Origin: Candidatus Sulfotelmatobacter sp.
GTDB lineage: Bacteria > Acidobacteriota > Terriglobia > Terriglobales > Acidobacteriaceae
NCBI GenBank assembly: GCA_017883385.1
Contig: JADGNQ010000005.1
Span: 60,998 to 124,997 of the forward strand
Length of the DNA: 64,000 bases
Direction of reading: 5' to 3'
In this document: piece by piece, positions 1 through 7,911 of the stretch
How positions within the stretch are numbered: the first letter of the stretch is position 1
Layout of the letters: each line of letters begins with the position of its first letter
The notes under the pieces: generated by a model
The model's input: only the letters and a program-made list of their open reading frames with translations
Told to the model about the DNA's origin: nothing
Database searches by the model: none
Made by a program: the position numbers and the translations under genes

Positions 1-2
1 CG

Positions 3-209
3 GATTCAGGCGGGTTGAAGTCCCTGGCGCGGACCGCGAAAGATGAAGCCGAAGCGCAGGCTATTACCCAGGCTCTGGAACAAACCAACTGGAACCGCAA
101 GCAGGCCGCCGTCATTCTCCAGATCAGCTACAAGGCTCTGCTCTACAAGATCCGTCAGTATGGGATTGCTGAAGTGAAGAGCCACCACAAGCTGTCAGCG
201 GGAGCGTAG
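3..209 (+). CDS. C-terminal end of a sigma-54-dependent (NtrC-like) response regulator, partial
   Basis: The reading frame is open at the left edge, so only about 68 C-terminal residues are visible. They form a Fis-type helix-turn-helix: the stretch AITQALEQTNWNRKQAA followed by ISYKALLYKIRQYG is the classic end of NtrC-family activators, which bind enhancer sites and drive sigma-54 RNA polymerase through an upstream AAA+ domain. The receiver and AAA+ domains would lie outside the window. A short tail of about 15 residues follows the recognition helix. A strong hairpin at 497-520 may end its transcript. A stand-alone Fis-like protein is possible but less likely, because the sequence runs into the edge without a good start. 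Family call is secure; the exact regulon is unknown. Confidence 0.85.
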   Translation, partial: DSGGLKSLARTAKDEAEAQAITQALEQTNWNRKQAAVILQISYKALLYKIRQYGIAEVKSHHKLSAGA

Positions 210-556
210 TTCTCGAGCCTGTCGGCGCGCACCAGCTTTTCGCCTCCCCGACGAGACTTGTATCAGGGACGCAGCTTTCACCCGGCTGCGAAGAACTCGA
301 TTCGTATCAGGGTATGGCTTCAGCCGTGCCGATTCTCGGAACAAATCCCGGCTACGGAAGAAGTCGCATTCCGCGTGGGCAGCGCCTTCAGGAAGGCATA
401 GCCTGATACGAATCGTGAGTCTTCCGGCGAACTGTAGAACCGTAGGTTGTCTTGTCTGCCGAGTCGGCACGACTCGGTGTCGGAACCAACGAACATCAGC
501 CCGCGCTTTCGCGCGGGCTGTCTTCTTGTGCCGGTTTCCGGATTCGCCGAACGACT
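210..556. other. Intergenic region with dispersed palindromic repeats and a terminator
   Basis: No gene is supported here. The stretch at about 285-420 carries copies of a repeat built on the core GATTCGTATCAGG, in both orientations (295-311 forward; about 391-415 as the reverse complement), with intervening short palindromes such as GGCTTCAGCC. The segment at about 350-416 reappears in reverse-complement form at about 10437-10540. The hairpin at 497-520 closes the region. Confidence 0.7.
497..530. terminator. Bidirectional-looking intrinsic terminator hairpin
   Basis: A perfect 10-bp stem CAGCCCGCGC / GCGCGGGCTG (497-506 and 511-520) with a TTTC loop is followed by a pyrimidine-rich TCTTCTTGT tract. 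It lies between two convergent genes, the sigma-54 regulator end and the SBBP protein end at 557, so it could stop either transcript. Confidence 0.7.
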
Positions 557-3500
557 CTACGGAACCGTCAGAGTGATCGGGAAGTTTTTCGTATCGCTGC
601 CCGCGGTCGCCGCAATGGTAATGGGGTAGGTGCCAGCGGGCGTTCCGCTGACGGGCGGCTGCGTGGCAGTGTGGCTACACGCGGGCTGCAACAGGAGCAA
701 CGCAAACAGAGCACACAGCAGCAACATTCCCGCGATGCGTCGGCGGCGCCGGTCGCTTCCTACTCCGAGTCCCAGCAGGGCCAATCCCGGAACCGACAAC
801 CAGATCGCATAGAAGTGCCGCGCGCTGGCAAGGCTGGCAGCAGGCGTAACGACGGGCCGGGCCGTCGTTGTGATGTTCAGCGTAGTCGCCCCAGGCCCGT
901 TCCCAGACAGCGTGACCGGGTTTGTGGTGAAGCTGAACGCGGCTCCCGTGGGAAGACCCGAGACCGTGAGCTGGATGTTGGTGCCATATATGGGATGAGG
1001 AAACAGCTGCACCTGATAAGTGGCCGTGTCCCCCGCAATCGGCACTGTAACGCTGCTCGGGCTGGCCGTGATGCTGAAATCCGACATTTGGGCGGACACA
1101 AAAATCTGGGGAGACGTAATGCCGTTCTGCGCGCTGGCCGAAACCGTGCCACCGTTGAACGTAGCGGCATTCCCACTGCTGGTTGCCGTGGGGGTGAGGA
1201 CGATGGTGACGGTCGCTGTCGAGCCGGACTGCAGCGATTGGATATTGCACGTCACGTTGGCGGTGGCCGAGCCCGGGCTGCACGATCCTGACGTGGTGTT
1301 GGCGGAAACGAAGGTCAACGGCACAATCGTGATCGCGGAGCCTATGTTGTCGGTCACCGTAATGTTGTTGGCCAAATCTGGGCCGTTATTGGTCAATGTG
1401 TAGGTGAACGTCGCCTGATTCCCGGCGCTGATGTAGGTCTGGTTGGTCCCCAACGTGAGGGTCCCCGAAATGGAGAGACTCGCGGCCGTGCCCAGTTGGG
1501 TTGCGAAGGCGTCGTAGCCACCGTTGTTCGTTTGGTCTTGGGCCAAGGCCTTGGAGAGATGCAGGTCGGTGGAATTGGTGTCGCCGGCAAGATAGATGGT
1601 TTGATTGCTATCGAGAGTGATGCCGGTGCCCTCGTCAATGCCGCTTCCGCCGAAATAGTTCGCCCAAGAGGCCGTCGTGGTCTGCCCGACGACTGCGGCG
1701 GTATTCAGGCGAGCGACGAACGAGTCCTGCGCACCATTCAGTTGGCTCTGGATGGCGTTGGGATTAGGAAATACCGGGAAGTCTGTCGACTGCGTCCATC
1801 CCGTCACCAAGGCGCCGTTGGCCGAGTCCACGGTGATCGCGAGTCCTGCCTCGTCGCCGCTTCCCCCGAGATATGAGAAGTACGTCAGCGACATGTTGGT
1901 AATGGTCGTGCTGGTAGCCGGGTTGGTAAACCGCGCCACGAAGGCGTCGTTTGGAGCAGGACTGGCGATTGTCGGACAAGTCGCGCCCGCGACCACGTTT
2001 GGAGAATCCAGGCAGCGCTGGTACGCCGCAAACGTACTCACTGCCGTTACAGCAGGGGAATTCGTGGTACCGGTCAGGTACACATTGGCCGCACCGGAAT
2101 CGAGTGCAACGCCAGTGCCCGAATCCGTCTCCGACCCCCCGAGATACGTCGACCACTGCAGTTGCGATCCCTGCGCCGCGTTGGGGTTGAGCTTGGCCAC
2201 AAACGCGTCCGAGTTGGCCGTGCTCGTTGCGTTCGAGCACGTCGGAGGATTGACGATGACGGTTGGCGGCGGCTCATCGAGACAGGGCTGGAACGCATTC
2301 AGGATGGGGAAGTCGGTGGTTTGACATCCCTGGCATCCCGTGAAGGTGAAGTTCGTGGTACCGCTGAAATAGACGTTCTGGTTTGTGTCAACGGCGATGC
2401 CGCCACCGACCGCGATCGGGTCCGGCGTGGCGAAGTTTCCGCCGCCAAAGTACGTCGAGTACGCGATGCTGCCGGTCCGCGGTGCGTTCGTGTTTACCTT
2501 GGTCACGAAGAACTGCTTGGATGCACGCGGAATGTCTTGATATGACAGCGCCTGCGGCAGAGTGCTCGCGGGGAATTGCACCGACGGACTGGCCGTATCG
2601 CTGGAAGTGGTCGTACCCGTGACGTAGATGTATCCCTTGGAGTCGATGGTCATTCCGCTGGCGATGTCGTCGCCGTTGCCCGACAGATACGAGGAATAAA
2701 GCAGCGAGGCGGCCGTAGGATCGAGTGCGGTGACGAACGCGTGCTGAGTACCGGCGCTTCCGCTTTCAGGGGCAGTTTGATAAGCGGTCAGCGTGGTGGG
2801 AAAGTTGGTCGAGGAAGTTGTGCCCGCCACGAAAGGATCGCCAGCGCCGTCTACCGCGATTCCGACTGGAGTGTCGGTGCCATCGCCCCCGAGGTAGGTC
2901 ACGTAGTCAAGGAGGGGGGGATTCGAGCCCACAGGCGGCGTAATCTTGGCAATATAAGCGTTCTGTGTGCCCTTGAGCGTCGTCTGATAGACGCCGGCGG
3001 CAGGCAGATTGGGCGACGTCGTGGAACCGGCGAGGTAGATGTTGCCGCTTCCGTCGACCGCAACGGAAGTCGCATGCTCGTCGCCGCTGCCCCCGAAGTA
3101 GGTCGAGAAGCTCAAGACCGGGTCAATGACGAGCTGGCGCGAGTGATCGTAAGGGCCGATCGCGAATCCGACGTGGTTGGCCGCGCGCAGCACAAAGCTG
3201 CCTTCCACCGGCTGCTTCTGGCCTGCGATCTCCTGGTAGACGCGGGGAGCGTCGAGGCGCACGCTGCCGCCTTCGCCCTGCATGATCAGAGCGCCGTTGT
3301 TCAGTTCCAGTTTCGCCCCATCGAACTCAAGTTCCGCCTGCGCAGGATCGGACCCCGGCGCGACCTGGAAGTCGTATTCCAGCCGTCCTTGATTGCCGTA
3401 GAAGACCAGATTGATGCCGGGATAAACGTCTTCGTACTGTACCCGCGCAAACTGGGGAACGTTATGCCGCCACTTCGCGGGATCGTTGCCCAGAATGTAG

Positions 3501-4030
3501 TTGCTCTTGCTGGGGAGGAGATCCGTCGCCGTCACGCTGGCGTTCGGATTGGATCCGGCCAACTGCATGCGTAACGACCCCACGCGCGCGTTGCGGACCG
3601 CCTCGTGTTTCGGCGAGGGAAGGCTCTGGGATGTCAGGTTGAGGATCGCCCCTTCGGAGCCGAGAATCACGCTGTATCCGAAGCCACGGGCTACGAACTT
3701 CACGCGCCGGTCGGTGGGGTCGAGATTCGCTTGTCCCTGGTTGGGTTCGAACATCAAGGGCAGGCCGGCGAAAAGCGAGCGTGCTTGGGACTGCGCCACA
3801 TGCGTTGCGTCGCCAGGCATGGCCTCTCCCGACAGATTCTGCGCCATCTCCAGAGGACTCGCCGCAATCTCCATCCGGTGCTGGACCGCGGGATCATTGG
3901 CCGTGGCGGAATGACGTGAGCGGGAACCCCACCCGAGAACCATGCATCCTGTCCCCAGCAACACCAAACCGGCGACCAGGACACGAACTCGTACCACGGA
4001 TGTTCCCAACCAACGGCAATCAACGTTCAC
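557..4030 (-). CDS. Large exported SBBP-repeat / DUF11 surface protein
   Basis: This 1157-aa protein has an N-terminal membrane/signal segment (residues about 14-35), then a conserved domain starting PLMFEPNQGQA (about 90-300) that usually precedes SBBP repeats. About ten SBBP beta-propeller repeats follow (about 305-820, recurring pattern YLGGSG-D then IAVD-GN-YV-GTT and FP). Next come a DUF11-like Ig domain (about 850-960) and an Ig-like strand set beginning ITASPSSVTV. The C-terminus has two hydrophobic stretches around an RRRRR basic patch and a final TPAGTYPITI Ig-like tail, a layout I associate with Acidobacteria. The GTG start is preceded by GGAGGA at ideal spacing. It probably sits on the cell surface as an adhesin or scaffold; no enzymatic motif is visible. 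Confidence 0.88.
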   Translation of the reverse strand: MNVDCRWLGTSVVRVRVLVAGLVLLGTGCMVLGWGSRSRHSATANDPAVQHRMEIAASPLEMAQNLSGEAMPGDATHVAQSQARSLFAGLPLMFEPNQGQANLDPTDRRVKFVARGFGYSVILGSEGAILNLTSQSLPSPKHEAVRNARVGSLRMQLAGSNPNASVTATDLLPSKSNYILGNDPAKWRHNVPQFARVQYEDVYPGINLVFYGNQGRLEYDFQVAPGSDPAQAELEFDGAKLELNNGALIMQGEGGSVRLDAPRVYQEIAGQKQPVEGSFVLRAANHVGFAIGPYDHSRQLVIDPVLSFSTYFGGSGDEHATSVAVDGSGNIYLAGSTTSPNLPAAGVYQTTLKGTQNAYIAKITPPVGSNPPLLDYVTYLGGDGTDTPVGIAVDGAGDPFVAGTTSSTNFPTTLTAYQTAPESGSAGTQHAFVTALDPTAASLLYSSYLSGNGDDIASGMTIDSKGYIYVTGTTTSSDTASPSVQFPASTLPQALSYQDIPRASKQFFVTKVNTNAPRTGSIAYSTYFGGGNFATPDPIAVGGGIAVDTNQNVYFSGTTNFTFTGCQGCQTTDFPILNAFQPCLDEPPPTVIVNPPTCSNATSTANSDAFVAKLNPNAAQGSQLQWSTYLGGSETDSGTGVALDSGAANVYLTGTTNSPAVTAVSTFAAYQRCLDSPNVVAGATCPTIASPAPNDAFVARFTNPATSTTITNMSLTYFSYLGGSGDEAGLAITVDSANGALVTGWTQSTDFPVFPNPNAIQSQLNGAQDSFVARLNTAAVVGQTTTASWANYFGGSGIDEGTGITLDSNQTIYLAGDTNSTDLHLSKALAQDQTNNGGYDAFATQLGTAASLSISGTLTLGTNQTYISAGNQATFTYTLTNNGPDLANNITVTDNIGSAITIVPLTFVSANTTSGSCSPGSATANVTCNIQSLQSGSTATVTIVLTPTATSSGNAATFNGGTVSASAQNGITSPQIFVSAQMSDFSITASPSSVTVPIAGDTATYQVQLFPHPIYGTNIQLTVSGLPTGAAFSFTTNPVTLSGNGPGATTLNITTTARPVVTPAASLASARHFYAIWLSVPGLALLGLGVGSDRRRRRIAGMLLLCALFALLLLQPACSHTATQPPVSGTPAGTYPITIAATAGSDTKNFPITLTVP

Positions 4031-4770
4031 GCGTTCCTCCGATGCAATTAAATCAGTTTCTCGCTCAGTCTGCTTTCGTTCAGGCCGCTTCCCTCAGATC
4101 GTTTTTCATCAGATCAGTGGAGAGGTTTGGAGACGGCGCACAAGTTACTCCGAGCCTCTCGCCGGCGTGCTTCAATTGGGCGAGCCTGCCCGCGGCTTGC
4201 ATGTCACTGGAACTGGCGGAAAAATTAAGTAACTACTTAAACATCTGACGGATAGACAAGTCAAGCGAGCCTCCGGCCTGCCGCCTCTCCAAGATTCGTC
4301 AGATGCGCCCCAGCCTGCCGAAAGATGCCGCGGCCTGGCACAAAAGTGGCATGAACGAGATTGCGTGTGAGGATTCCCGCCCGGAAGATCGCGATCTTTC
4401 TGCAATTGATTGCACAGGACCAGATCAGCCTCATCCGACGAACTTCCGAAACCACTGATTCTTCGCGGAATACTGACGGCGCCTGGCAAGAACAATGGCA
4501 GTGGGATTGCACAAACCCTCGTGACTCCCCCACGAGTGTTTCCTCCCCAGGGCCCCCGTTGTTGTGGTCTGTTACGGATTCCGGACAGATTAGCGAATCG
4601 GTTCCAATAGGCGTTTTGCTGTTGCAAACTGCTGATAATTCTATAAATTGAGGGCTAAGAGGCCGCGTTTCGTGGAAACTCAGGCCCCAAGGATTGGATC
4701 GGTACAGTTTGTGGGTCGCTTTACCCTGAATTACCAGCTGGATTACGCGCTCTTGGCGGAGCGCCCAAAC
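4031..4770. other. Long intergenic region with an AT-rich palindrome
   Basis: This 740-base gap lies between the divergently transcribed SBBP gene and the PilZ gene. Short open frames in it have no recognisable domain or convincing ribosome site. The one clear structure is the 16-base palindrome TTAAGTAACTACTTAA at 4225-4240, a candidate regulator site about 195 bases before the SBBP start. A short hairpin CTCGTG/CACGAG lies near 4519-4537. Confidence 0.55.
4225..4240. promoter_or_regulatory. Candidate operator palindrome
   Basis: TTAAGTA and TACTTAA form a perfect inverted repeat around AC in a locally AT-rich patch of otherwise GC-rich DNA, upstream of the SBBP surface protein gene. The regulator is unknown. 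Confidence 0.4.
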
Positions 4771-5145
4771 ATGCAACCGAATTCACAGGAACGGCGGATG
4801 ATGCGGCGTTTTGACATGCGCCTGCCTGCCATCGTGCGACTCGAAGGCGCCAGCGAGTTCCACACCGAGACCCAGAATGTCAGTGCCCGCGGCGTCTATT
4901 TTTACCTCGACCGCACGGTCTCGGCCGGAACCAAGCTGGAGGTCACGCTGACTTTTCCTCCGCACGTCACCCTCACCGACGCCGTCCGCGTCCGTTTTTC
5001 CGCGCGTGTGATCCGCGTCGAATCGCCTCTGCCTTCGTCGCGCATCGGCACCGCTGCCATGATCGAAGACTACGAATTCCTTCGCTCCAGTGGCAGCTCG
5101 GACTTCCTCAGCGCCCTGCAGAAAGAATGGAAAGCGGCGAACTGA
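4771..5145 (+). CDS. PilZ domain protein, putative c-di-GMP receptor
   Basis: A 124-aa single-domain protein. The c-di-GMP signature is visible: an arginine-rich start ERRMMRRFDMRLPA, and the NVSARG box about 30 residues later, followed by the beta-barrel with LEVTLTFPP and VRFSARVIRVE. PilZ proteins bind cyclic di-GMP and alter motility, exopolysaccharide export or gene expression. I chose the ATG at 4771, preceded by GGAG about ten bases upstream. An in-frame TTG at 4648 would add 41 residues of non-conserved sequence without a ribosome site. It stands alone and converges with ccmD across a large inverted repeat. Family certain, target unknown. Confidence 0.88.
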   Translation: MQPNSQERRMMRRFDMRLPAIVRLEGASEFHTETQNVSARGVYFYLDRTVSAGTKLEVTLTFPPHVTLTDAVRVRFSARVIRVESPLPSSRIGTAAMIEDYEFLRSSGSSDFLSALQKEWKAAN

Positions 5146-5171
5146 AATGTGGGGGGGGGCAACAAATGCCC

Positions 5172-5310
5172 ACGTAGCGGCGGACGCGTTCGTCCGCCCG
5201 CTCGCTCCGCGCTCCGCGCTCCGAATTGACGGACCGGAATCCAAGGTACCGTAGCTGGCGTCTCCACGAGCAGTCTCCCGGAAGGCGGACGAATGCGTCC
5301 GCCGCTACGT
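5172..5310. repeat. 27-bp inverted repeat between convergent genes
   Basis: The arms at 5172-5198 and 5284-5310 are reverse complements with one mismatch in 27. Each arm is itself a palindrome (GGCGGACG / CGTCCGCC around a 3-base centre), so this is a pair of inverted REP-like units flanking about 85 bases. It separates the ends of the PilZ gene and ccmD and may act as a terminator in both directions. Confidence 0.75.
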
Positions 5311-5313
5311 GAG

Positions 5314-5445
5314 CTACTTCCCTTTGCCCAATTCCTTCATCTCGCGCCGCAGGCGGCTGAAGCGGCGAACCAGGGTGCCGATGTAGAACACATGAATCGC
5401 CCAGGTGGCGATATAGGCGGCATACAGGAATTTCATGGAATTCAT
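5314..5445 (-). CDS. ccmD: Cytochrome c maturation protein CcmD
   Basis: A 43-aa protein, easily missed because of its size. It has one N-terminal membrane helix (FLYAAYIATWAIHVFYIGTLV, about residues 6-26) and a positively charged cytoplasmic tail (RRFSRLRREMKELGKGK), the normal architecture of CcmD. CcmD holds CcmE to the CcmABC complex and helps release heme-loaded CcmE. Its ATG overlaps the ccmC stop by four bases (TCAT on the plus strand at 5442-5445), the same coupling seen at the two other joints of the operon. Size, topology and position make the call strong despite low sequence conservation in this family. Confidence 0.87.
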   Translation of the reverse strand: MNSMKFLYAAYIATWAIHVFYIGTLVRRFSRLRREMKELGKGK

Positions 5446-6347
5446 TGCGGCCTCCGGTTCAACGGGACGCTAGCCTTGGCCGCCGCTCCCGCACCGACCA
5501 GCGATTTCATGGCGTGAGCTTCTTCCACTTCGCGGTGCAGCAGTTCCAGACGGAAGCGCGACCAGCACACCAGAAATGCAAAACACAGAAACGCCATCCA
5601 ACTGATCACCAACACATGCAGCATGCGGGGATCCATCGACCCGCCCCCACCGATCACCGGCTGTGGGTGCTGGGTGCGGAAAAACCAAATGGAGAAATAC
5701 ACCAGCGGCACATCCAGCGCCCCGAAAACCGCCAGCGCCGCGGCCAGCATTTGTGTCTGCGCGCTATTAGAAAAGCGTCGCAGCACCAGATAGCTTACGT
5801 AAATCAGCCATAGCACCAGCGTCGAAGTCAGCCGGATATCCCCCGGCGCCCACCAGATGCCCCACACCGGCCGCGCCCAGATCGGCCCCGTGACCAGAAC
5901 GATCGTACAAAAAACCACGCCCACTTCGGCGCTCGTCACGGCGAGCACGTCGAGCCGCTGCCCCGGAAAAAACTTTCCCACAAAAAAGTAGAACGCCGGA
6001 ATCGCCAGGACTGTCGTCGCCACCGCGCTCGGCCGCATGCCGGTTGGCAGCAAGTGCTGCACCTGCGGCAGAAAACAGGCAATCACTCCTACTACCCCGA
6101 TCACAATCACCACCCACTTCGCTGCCTTCTGCGTCGACTCTTTCGCGCTGGCCAGGTACTGAATCGAGGCGATGAAATTGATGAAGAACAGCAGGAAGGC
6201 GGTCCAAGCCGAAGGCACGTGATAGTAGATGATGCGGTACACGTCGCCTTGCAGCGCGTCGGTGGGTGCAACCACGAGCGCCTGATAGAGGGCGTAGGCG
6301 AGCAACACCGCCGTGATTACCGAGAAGATGGGGAAGAGCCGCTTCAT
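5442..6347 (-). CDS. ccmC: Heme exporter / heme-handling protein CcmC, variant WWD motif
   Basis: A 301-aa multi-span membrane protein of the heme-handling family that presents heme to CcmE on the periplasmic side. The two axial histidines expected to hold heme are present: one in YYHVPSAW (about residue 70) and one in MLHVLVISW (near residue 240). The tryptophan-rich WWD motif, normally WGxWWxWDxRLT, reads WGIWWAPGDIRLTS here, losing the third tryptophan and gaining one residue. A cytoplasmic tail of about 35 residues (from HREVEEAHAM) makes it longer than the usual 220-250 residues. The start ATG overlaps the ccmB stop by four bases. Family call is secure; the motif change may relate to the unusual CcmE upstream. 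Confidence 0.93.
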   Translation of the reverse strand: MKRLFPIFSVITAVLLAYALYQALVVAPTDALQGDVYRIIYYHVPSAWTAFLLFFINFIASIQYLASAKESTQKAAKWVVIVIGVVGVIACFLPQVQHLLPTGMRPSAVATTVLAIPAFYFFVGKFFPGQRLDVLAVTSAEVGVVFCTIVLVTGPIWARPVWGIWWAPGDIRLTSTLVLWLIYVSYLVLRRFSNSAQTQMLAAALAVFGALDVPLVYFSIWFFRTQHPQPVIGGGGSMDPRMLHVLVISWMAFLCFAFLVCWSRFRLELLHREVEEAHAMKSLVGAGAAAKASVPLNRRPQ

Positions 6348-7018
6348 TCTGCGTGCAGAATCGTTTCGAACAGCGCCAAACAAGCTGTAGTAAACACCAC
6401 ATCGTAGGTGAGAAGCAACACGATGTAGAAGTGCGCGGAATCTTCGCCGGTCAGAATCGCCGTGGTTGCCGCCACCATGGCGATGACGGCGGGAATCGAA
6501 ATGGGGAACAGCAGCAGCGGCAGCATGATCTCGCGGCTGCGCGTGCGCAGCGACATGGCTGCAAAGAAAGTGCCATTCACCACCAGCGCCCATGTTCCCA
6601 GGACCGCAACCGGAATCAGTTGCCACGCCGGACCCAGAACCCGCAGGTTGTAAAAAATCACGAACAACGGTGTCATCAGGGCTTCCAGCACGCTCACGAA
6701 AATGAAGTTGCCCAGCGCTTTGGCCAAGAACAAAGCATTCGCGGGAGCCGGAGAAACCCGGTACGCATCGAGCACCTGATTGCGCAACTCGCGGGCCCAA
6801 GTTTGATTGAGGGCCATCATCGATGCAAACAGGAACCCGATCCACACCAATCCACCCACGATGTGCCGCGACTCTTCCGCCAGAGGATCGAAAGAGAATA
6901 CGAAAATCACCACCACCAGCAGCGAAAAAAACAGCATGGAGTTCAGCGCATCTTTCGAGCGCCACTCCAGCCGGATGTCCTTCCTCAACGTGGCGAAGGT
7001 CACGGACCAGAGGCTCAT
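6344..7018 (-). CDS. ccmB: Heme exporter protein CcmB (ABC transporter membrane subunit)
   Basis: A 224-aa hydrophobic protein beginning MSLWSVTFATLRKDIRLEWRSKD, the typical CcmB amphipathic start, followed by six predicted membrane spans. CcmB pairs with the ATPase CcmA; their ATP hydrolysis releases heme-loaded CcmE from CcmC and CcmD. The chosen ATG overlaps the ccmA stop by four bases, whereas an upstream in-frame start at 7078 would lie inside ccmA and add 20 unrelated residues. The gene's stop overlaps the ccmC start in the same way, so the operon is probably translationally coupled throughout. Confidence 0.94.
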   Translation of the reverse strand: MSLWSVTFATLRKDIRLEWRSKDALNSMLFFSLLVVVIFVFSFDPLAEESRHIVGGLVWIGFLFASMMALNQTWARELRNQVLDAYRVSPAPANALFLAKALGNFIFVSVLEALMTPLFVIFYNLRVLGPAWQLIPVAVLGTWALVVNGTFFAAMSLRTRSREIMLPLLLFPISIPAVIAMVAATTAILTGEDSAHFYIVLLLTYDVVFTTACLALFETILHAE

Positions 7019-7701
7019 GGCACACCCGCGCGCGCGATGCTGGCGGTGCGATCCACAATCTGCCCCGCCTGCATCCAAACAAATTCGTCGGCCACACCTT
7101 CGAGCAGCAGCGCCTGATGCGTCACCACGAAAATCGTTTTCCCAGCATCCCGCATGCCCCGGAGCAACCCCACCATCTCCCGCGCCGAGTTCACGTCGAC
7201 ATTGGAGAAAGGTTCGTCCAGCAGCAGAATTCTCGGGTCATGCAGAATGGCCCGTGCCAGCGACATGCGCTGCCGCATGCCCTGCGAATACTGCCCCACC
7301 GCGCGCGCCAATTCTGGATCAAGCCCCACCGCGCGAATCACTTCTTCGCAACGGCCGTCGCCGGCAATGCCATACAGCCCGGCGAAGTAGCGCAGGTTCT
7401 CCATCCCACTCATCTCGTCGTAGAGCAGCGACGGATGGGCCATGTAGCCGATATCGCGGCAGGCGGCTTCGGGGTCCTTGCCGAAAATCGAAATCGTCCC
7501 CTGCGTCGGCTGTGCCAGCCCCGCGAGCGCGCGCAGCAGTGTGGTCTTCCCTGCCCCGTTATCGCCAAGAATCGCGTGAAACCGTCCCCCGTCAAACTCA
7601 GCCGTCACTCCGCGCAAGGCGGCGAAGCGTCCGAACTGCTTGATGACGTTCTTGACGGTAACGATGGGCAAGCCTTGCGGGATGGCGTCAGTCACGGGCA
7701 C
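7015..7701 (-). CDS. ccmA: Cytochrome c biogenesis ATP-binding protein CcmA
   Basis: A 228-aa ABC ATPase. Walker A is GDNGAGKTT (about residue 45), the signature is YSQGMRQRMSLARA (about 138), Walker B is RILLLDEPF (about 158) and the switch histidine is in VVTHQ. Position at the head of ccmABCD identifies it as CcmA rather than a generic exporter. It drives release of holo-CcmE from the CcmC complex. The start is a GTG. The 210 bases upstream separate it from ccmE on the same strand and contain a long inverted repeat, which could uncouple ccmE from ccmABCD expression. Confidence 0.94.
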   Translation of the reverse strand: MPVTDAIPQGLPIVTVKNVIKQFGRFAALRGVTAEFDGGRFHAILGDNGAGKTTLLRALAGLAQPTQGTISIFGKDPEAACRDIGYMAHPSLLYDEMSGMENLRYFAGLYGIAGDGRCEEVIRAVGLDPELARAVGQYSQGMRQRMSLARAILHDPRILLLDEPFSNVDVNSAREMVGLLRGMRDAGKTIFVVTHQALLLEGVADEFVWMQAGQIVDRTASIARAGVP

Positions 7702-7791
7702 CGGAAGATTACAGCCAGGATGTCACAGAAGTTACGTTAGCGAATCTATGCACTTTTGCGAAGAATTGCAAAGTGGAAGAGGAAAACCATA

Positions 7792-7868
7792 AACCACGAA
7801 GGACACGAAGATTCACGAAGGAACCCTTACCAATGAAGTCTTCGTGAACCTTCGTGTCCCTTGTGGTT
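7792..7868. repeat. Inverted repeat of the AACCACRRAGGACAC family between ccmE and ccmA
   Basis: The arms at 7792-7820 and 7840-7868 (29 bases each, about three mismatches) could fold into a long hairpin. The core AACCACGAAGGACACGAAG belongs to the same family as the repeats at 15557, 40141, 50397, 54955, 59825 and 63815. It lies within the presumed ccmE-ccmA transcript. Confidence 0.8.
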
Positions 7869-7911
7869 CACGCTCTTTGTTGCGGACGAACTGGCGCTGG
7901 CGAAGCCAGTC

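Noticed and set aside
2576..3574. Long open frames antisense to the SBBP protein (also 452-1291)
   Set aside because: The SBBP repeats and Ig domains on the minus strand explain the sequence; the antisense products look compositional only.
4261..4776. A 171-codon minus-strand frame in the gap before the PilZ gene
   Set aside because: No recognisable domain, poor start context and overlap with the PilZ promoter area.
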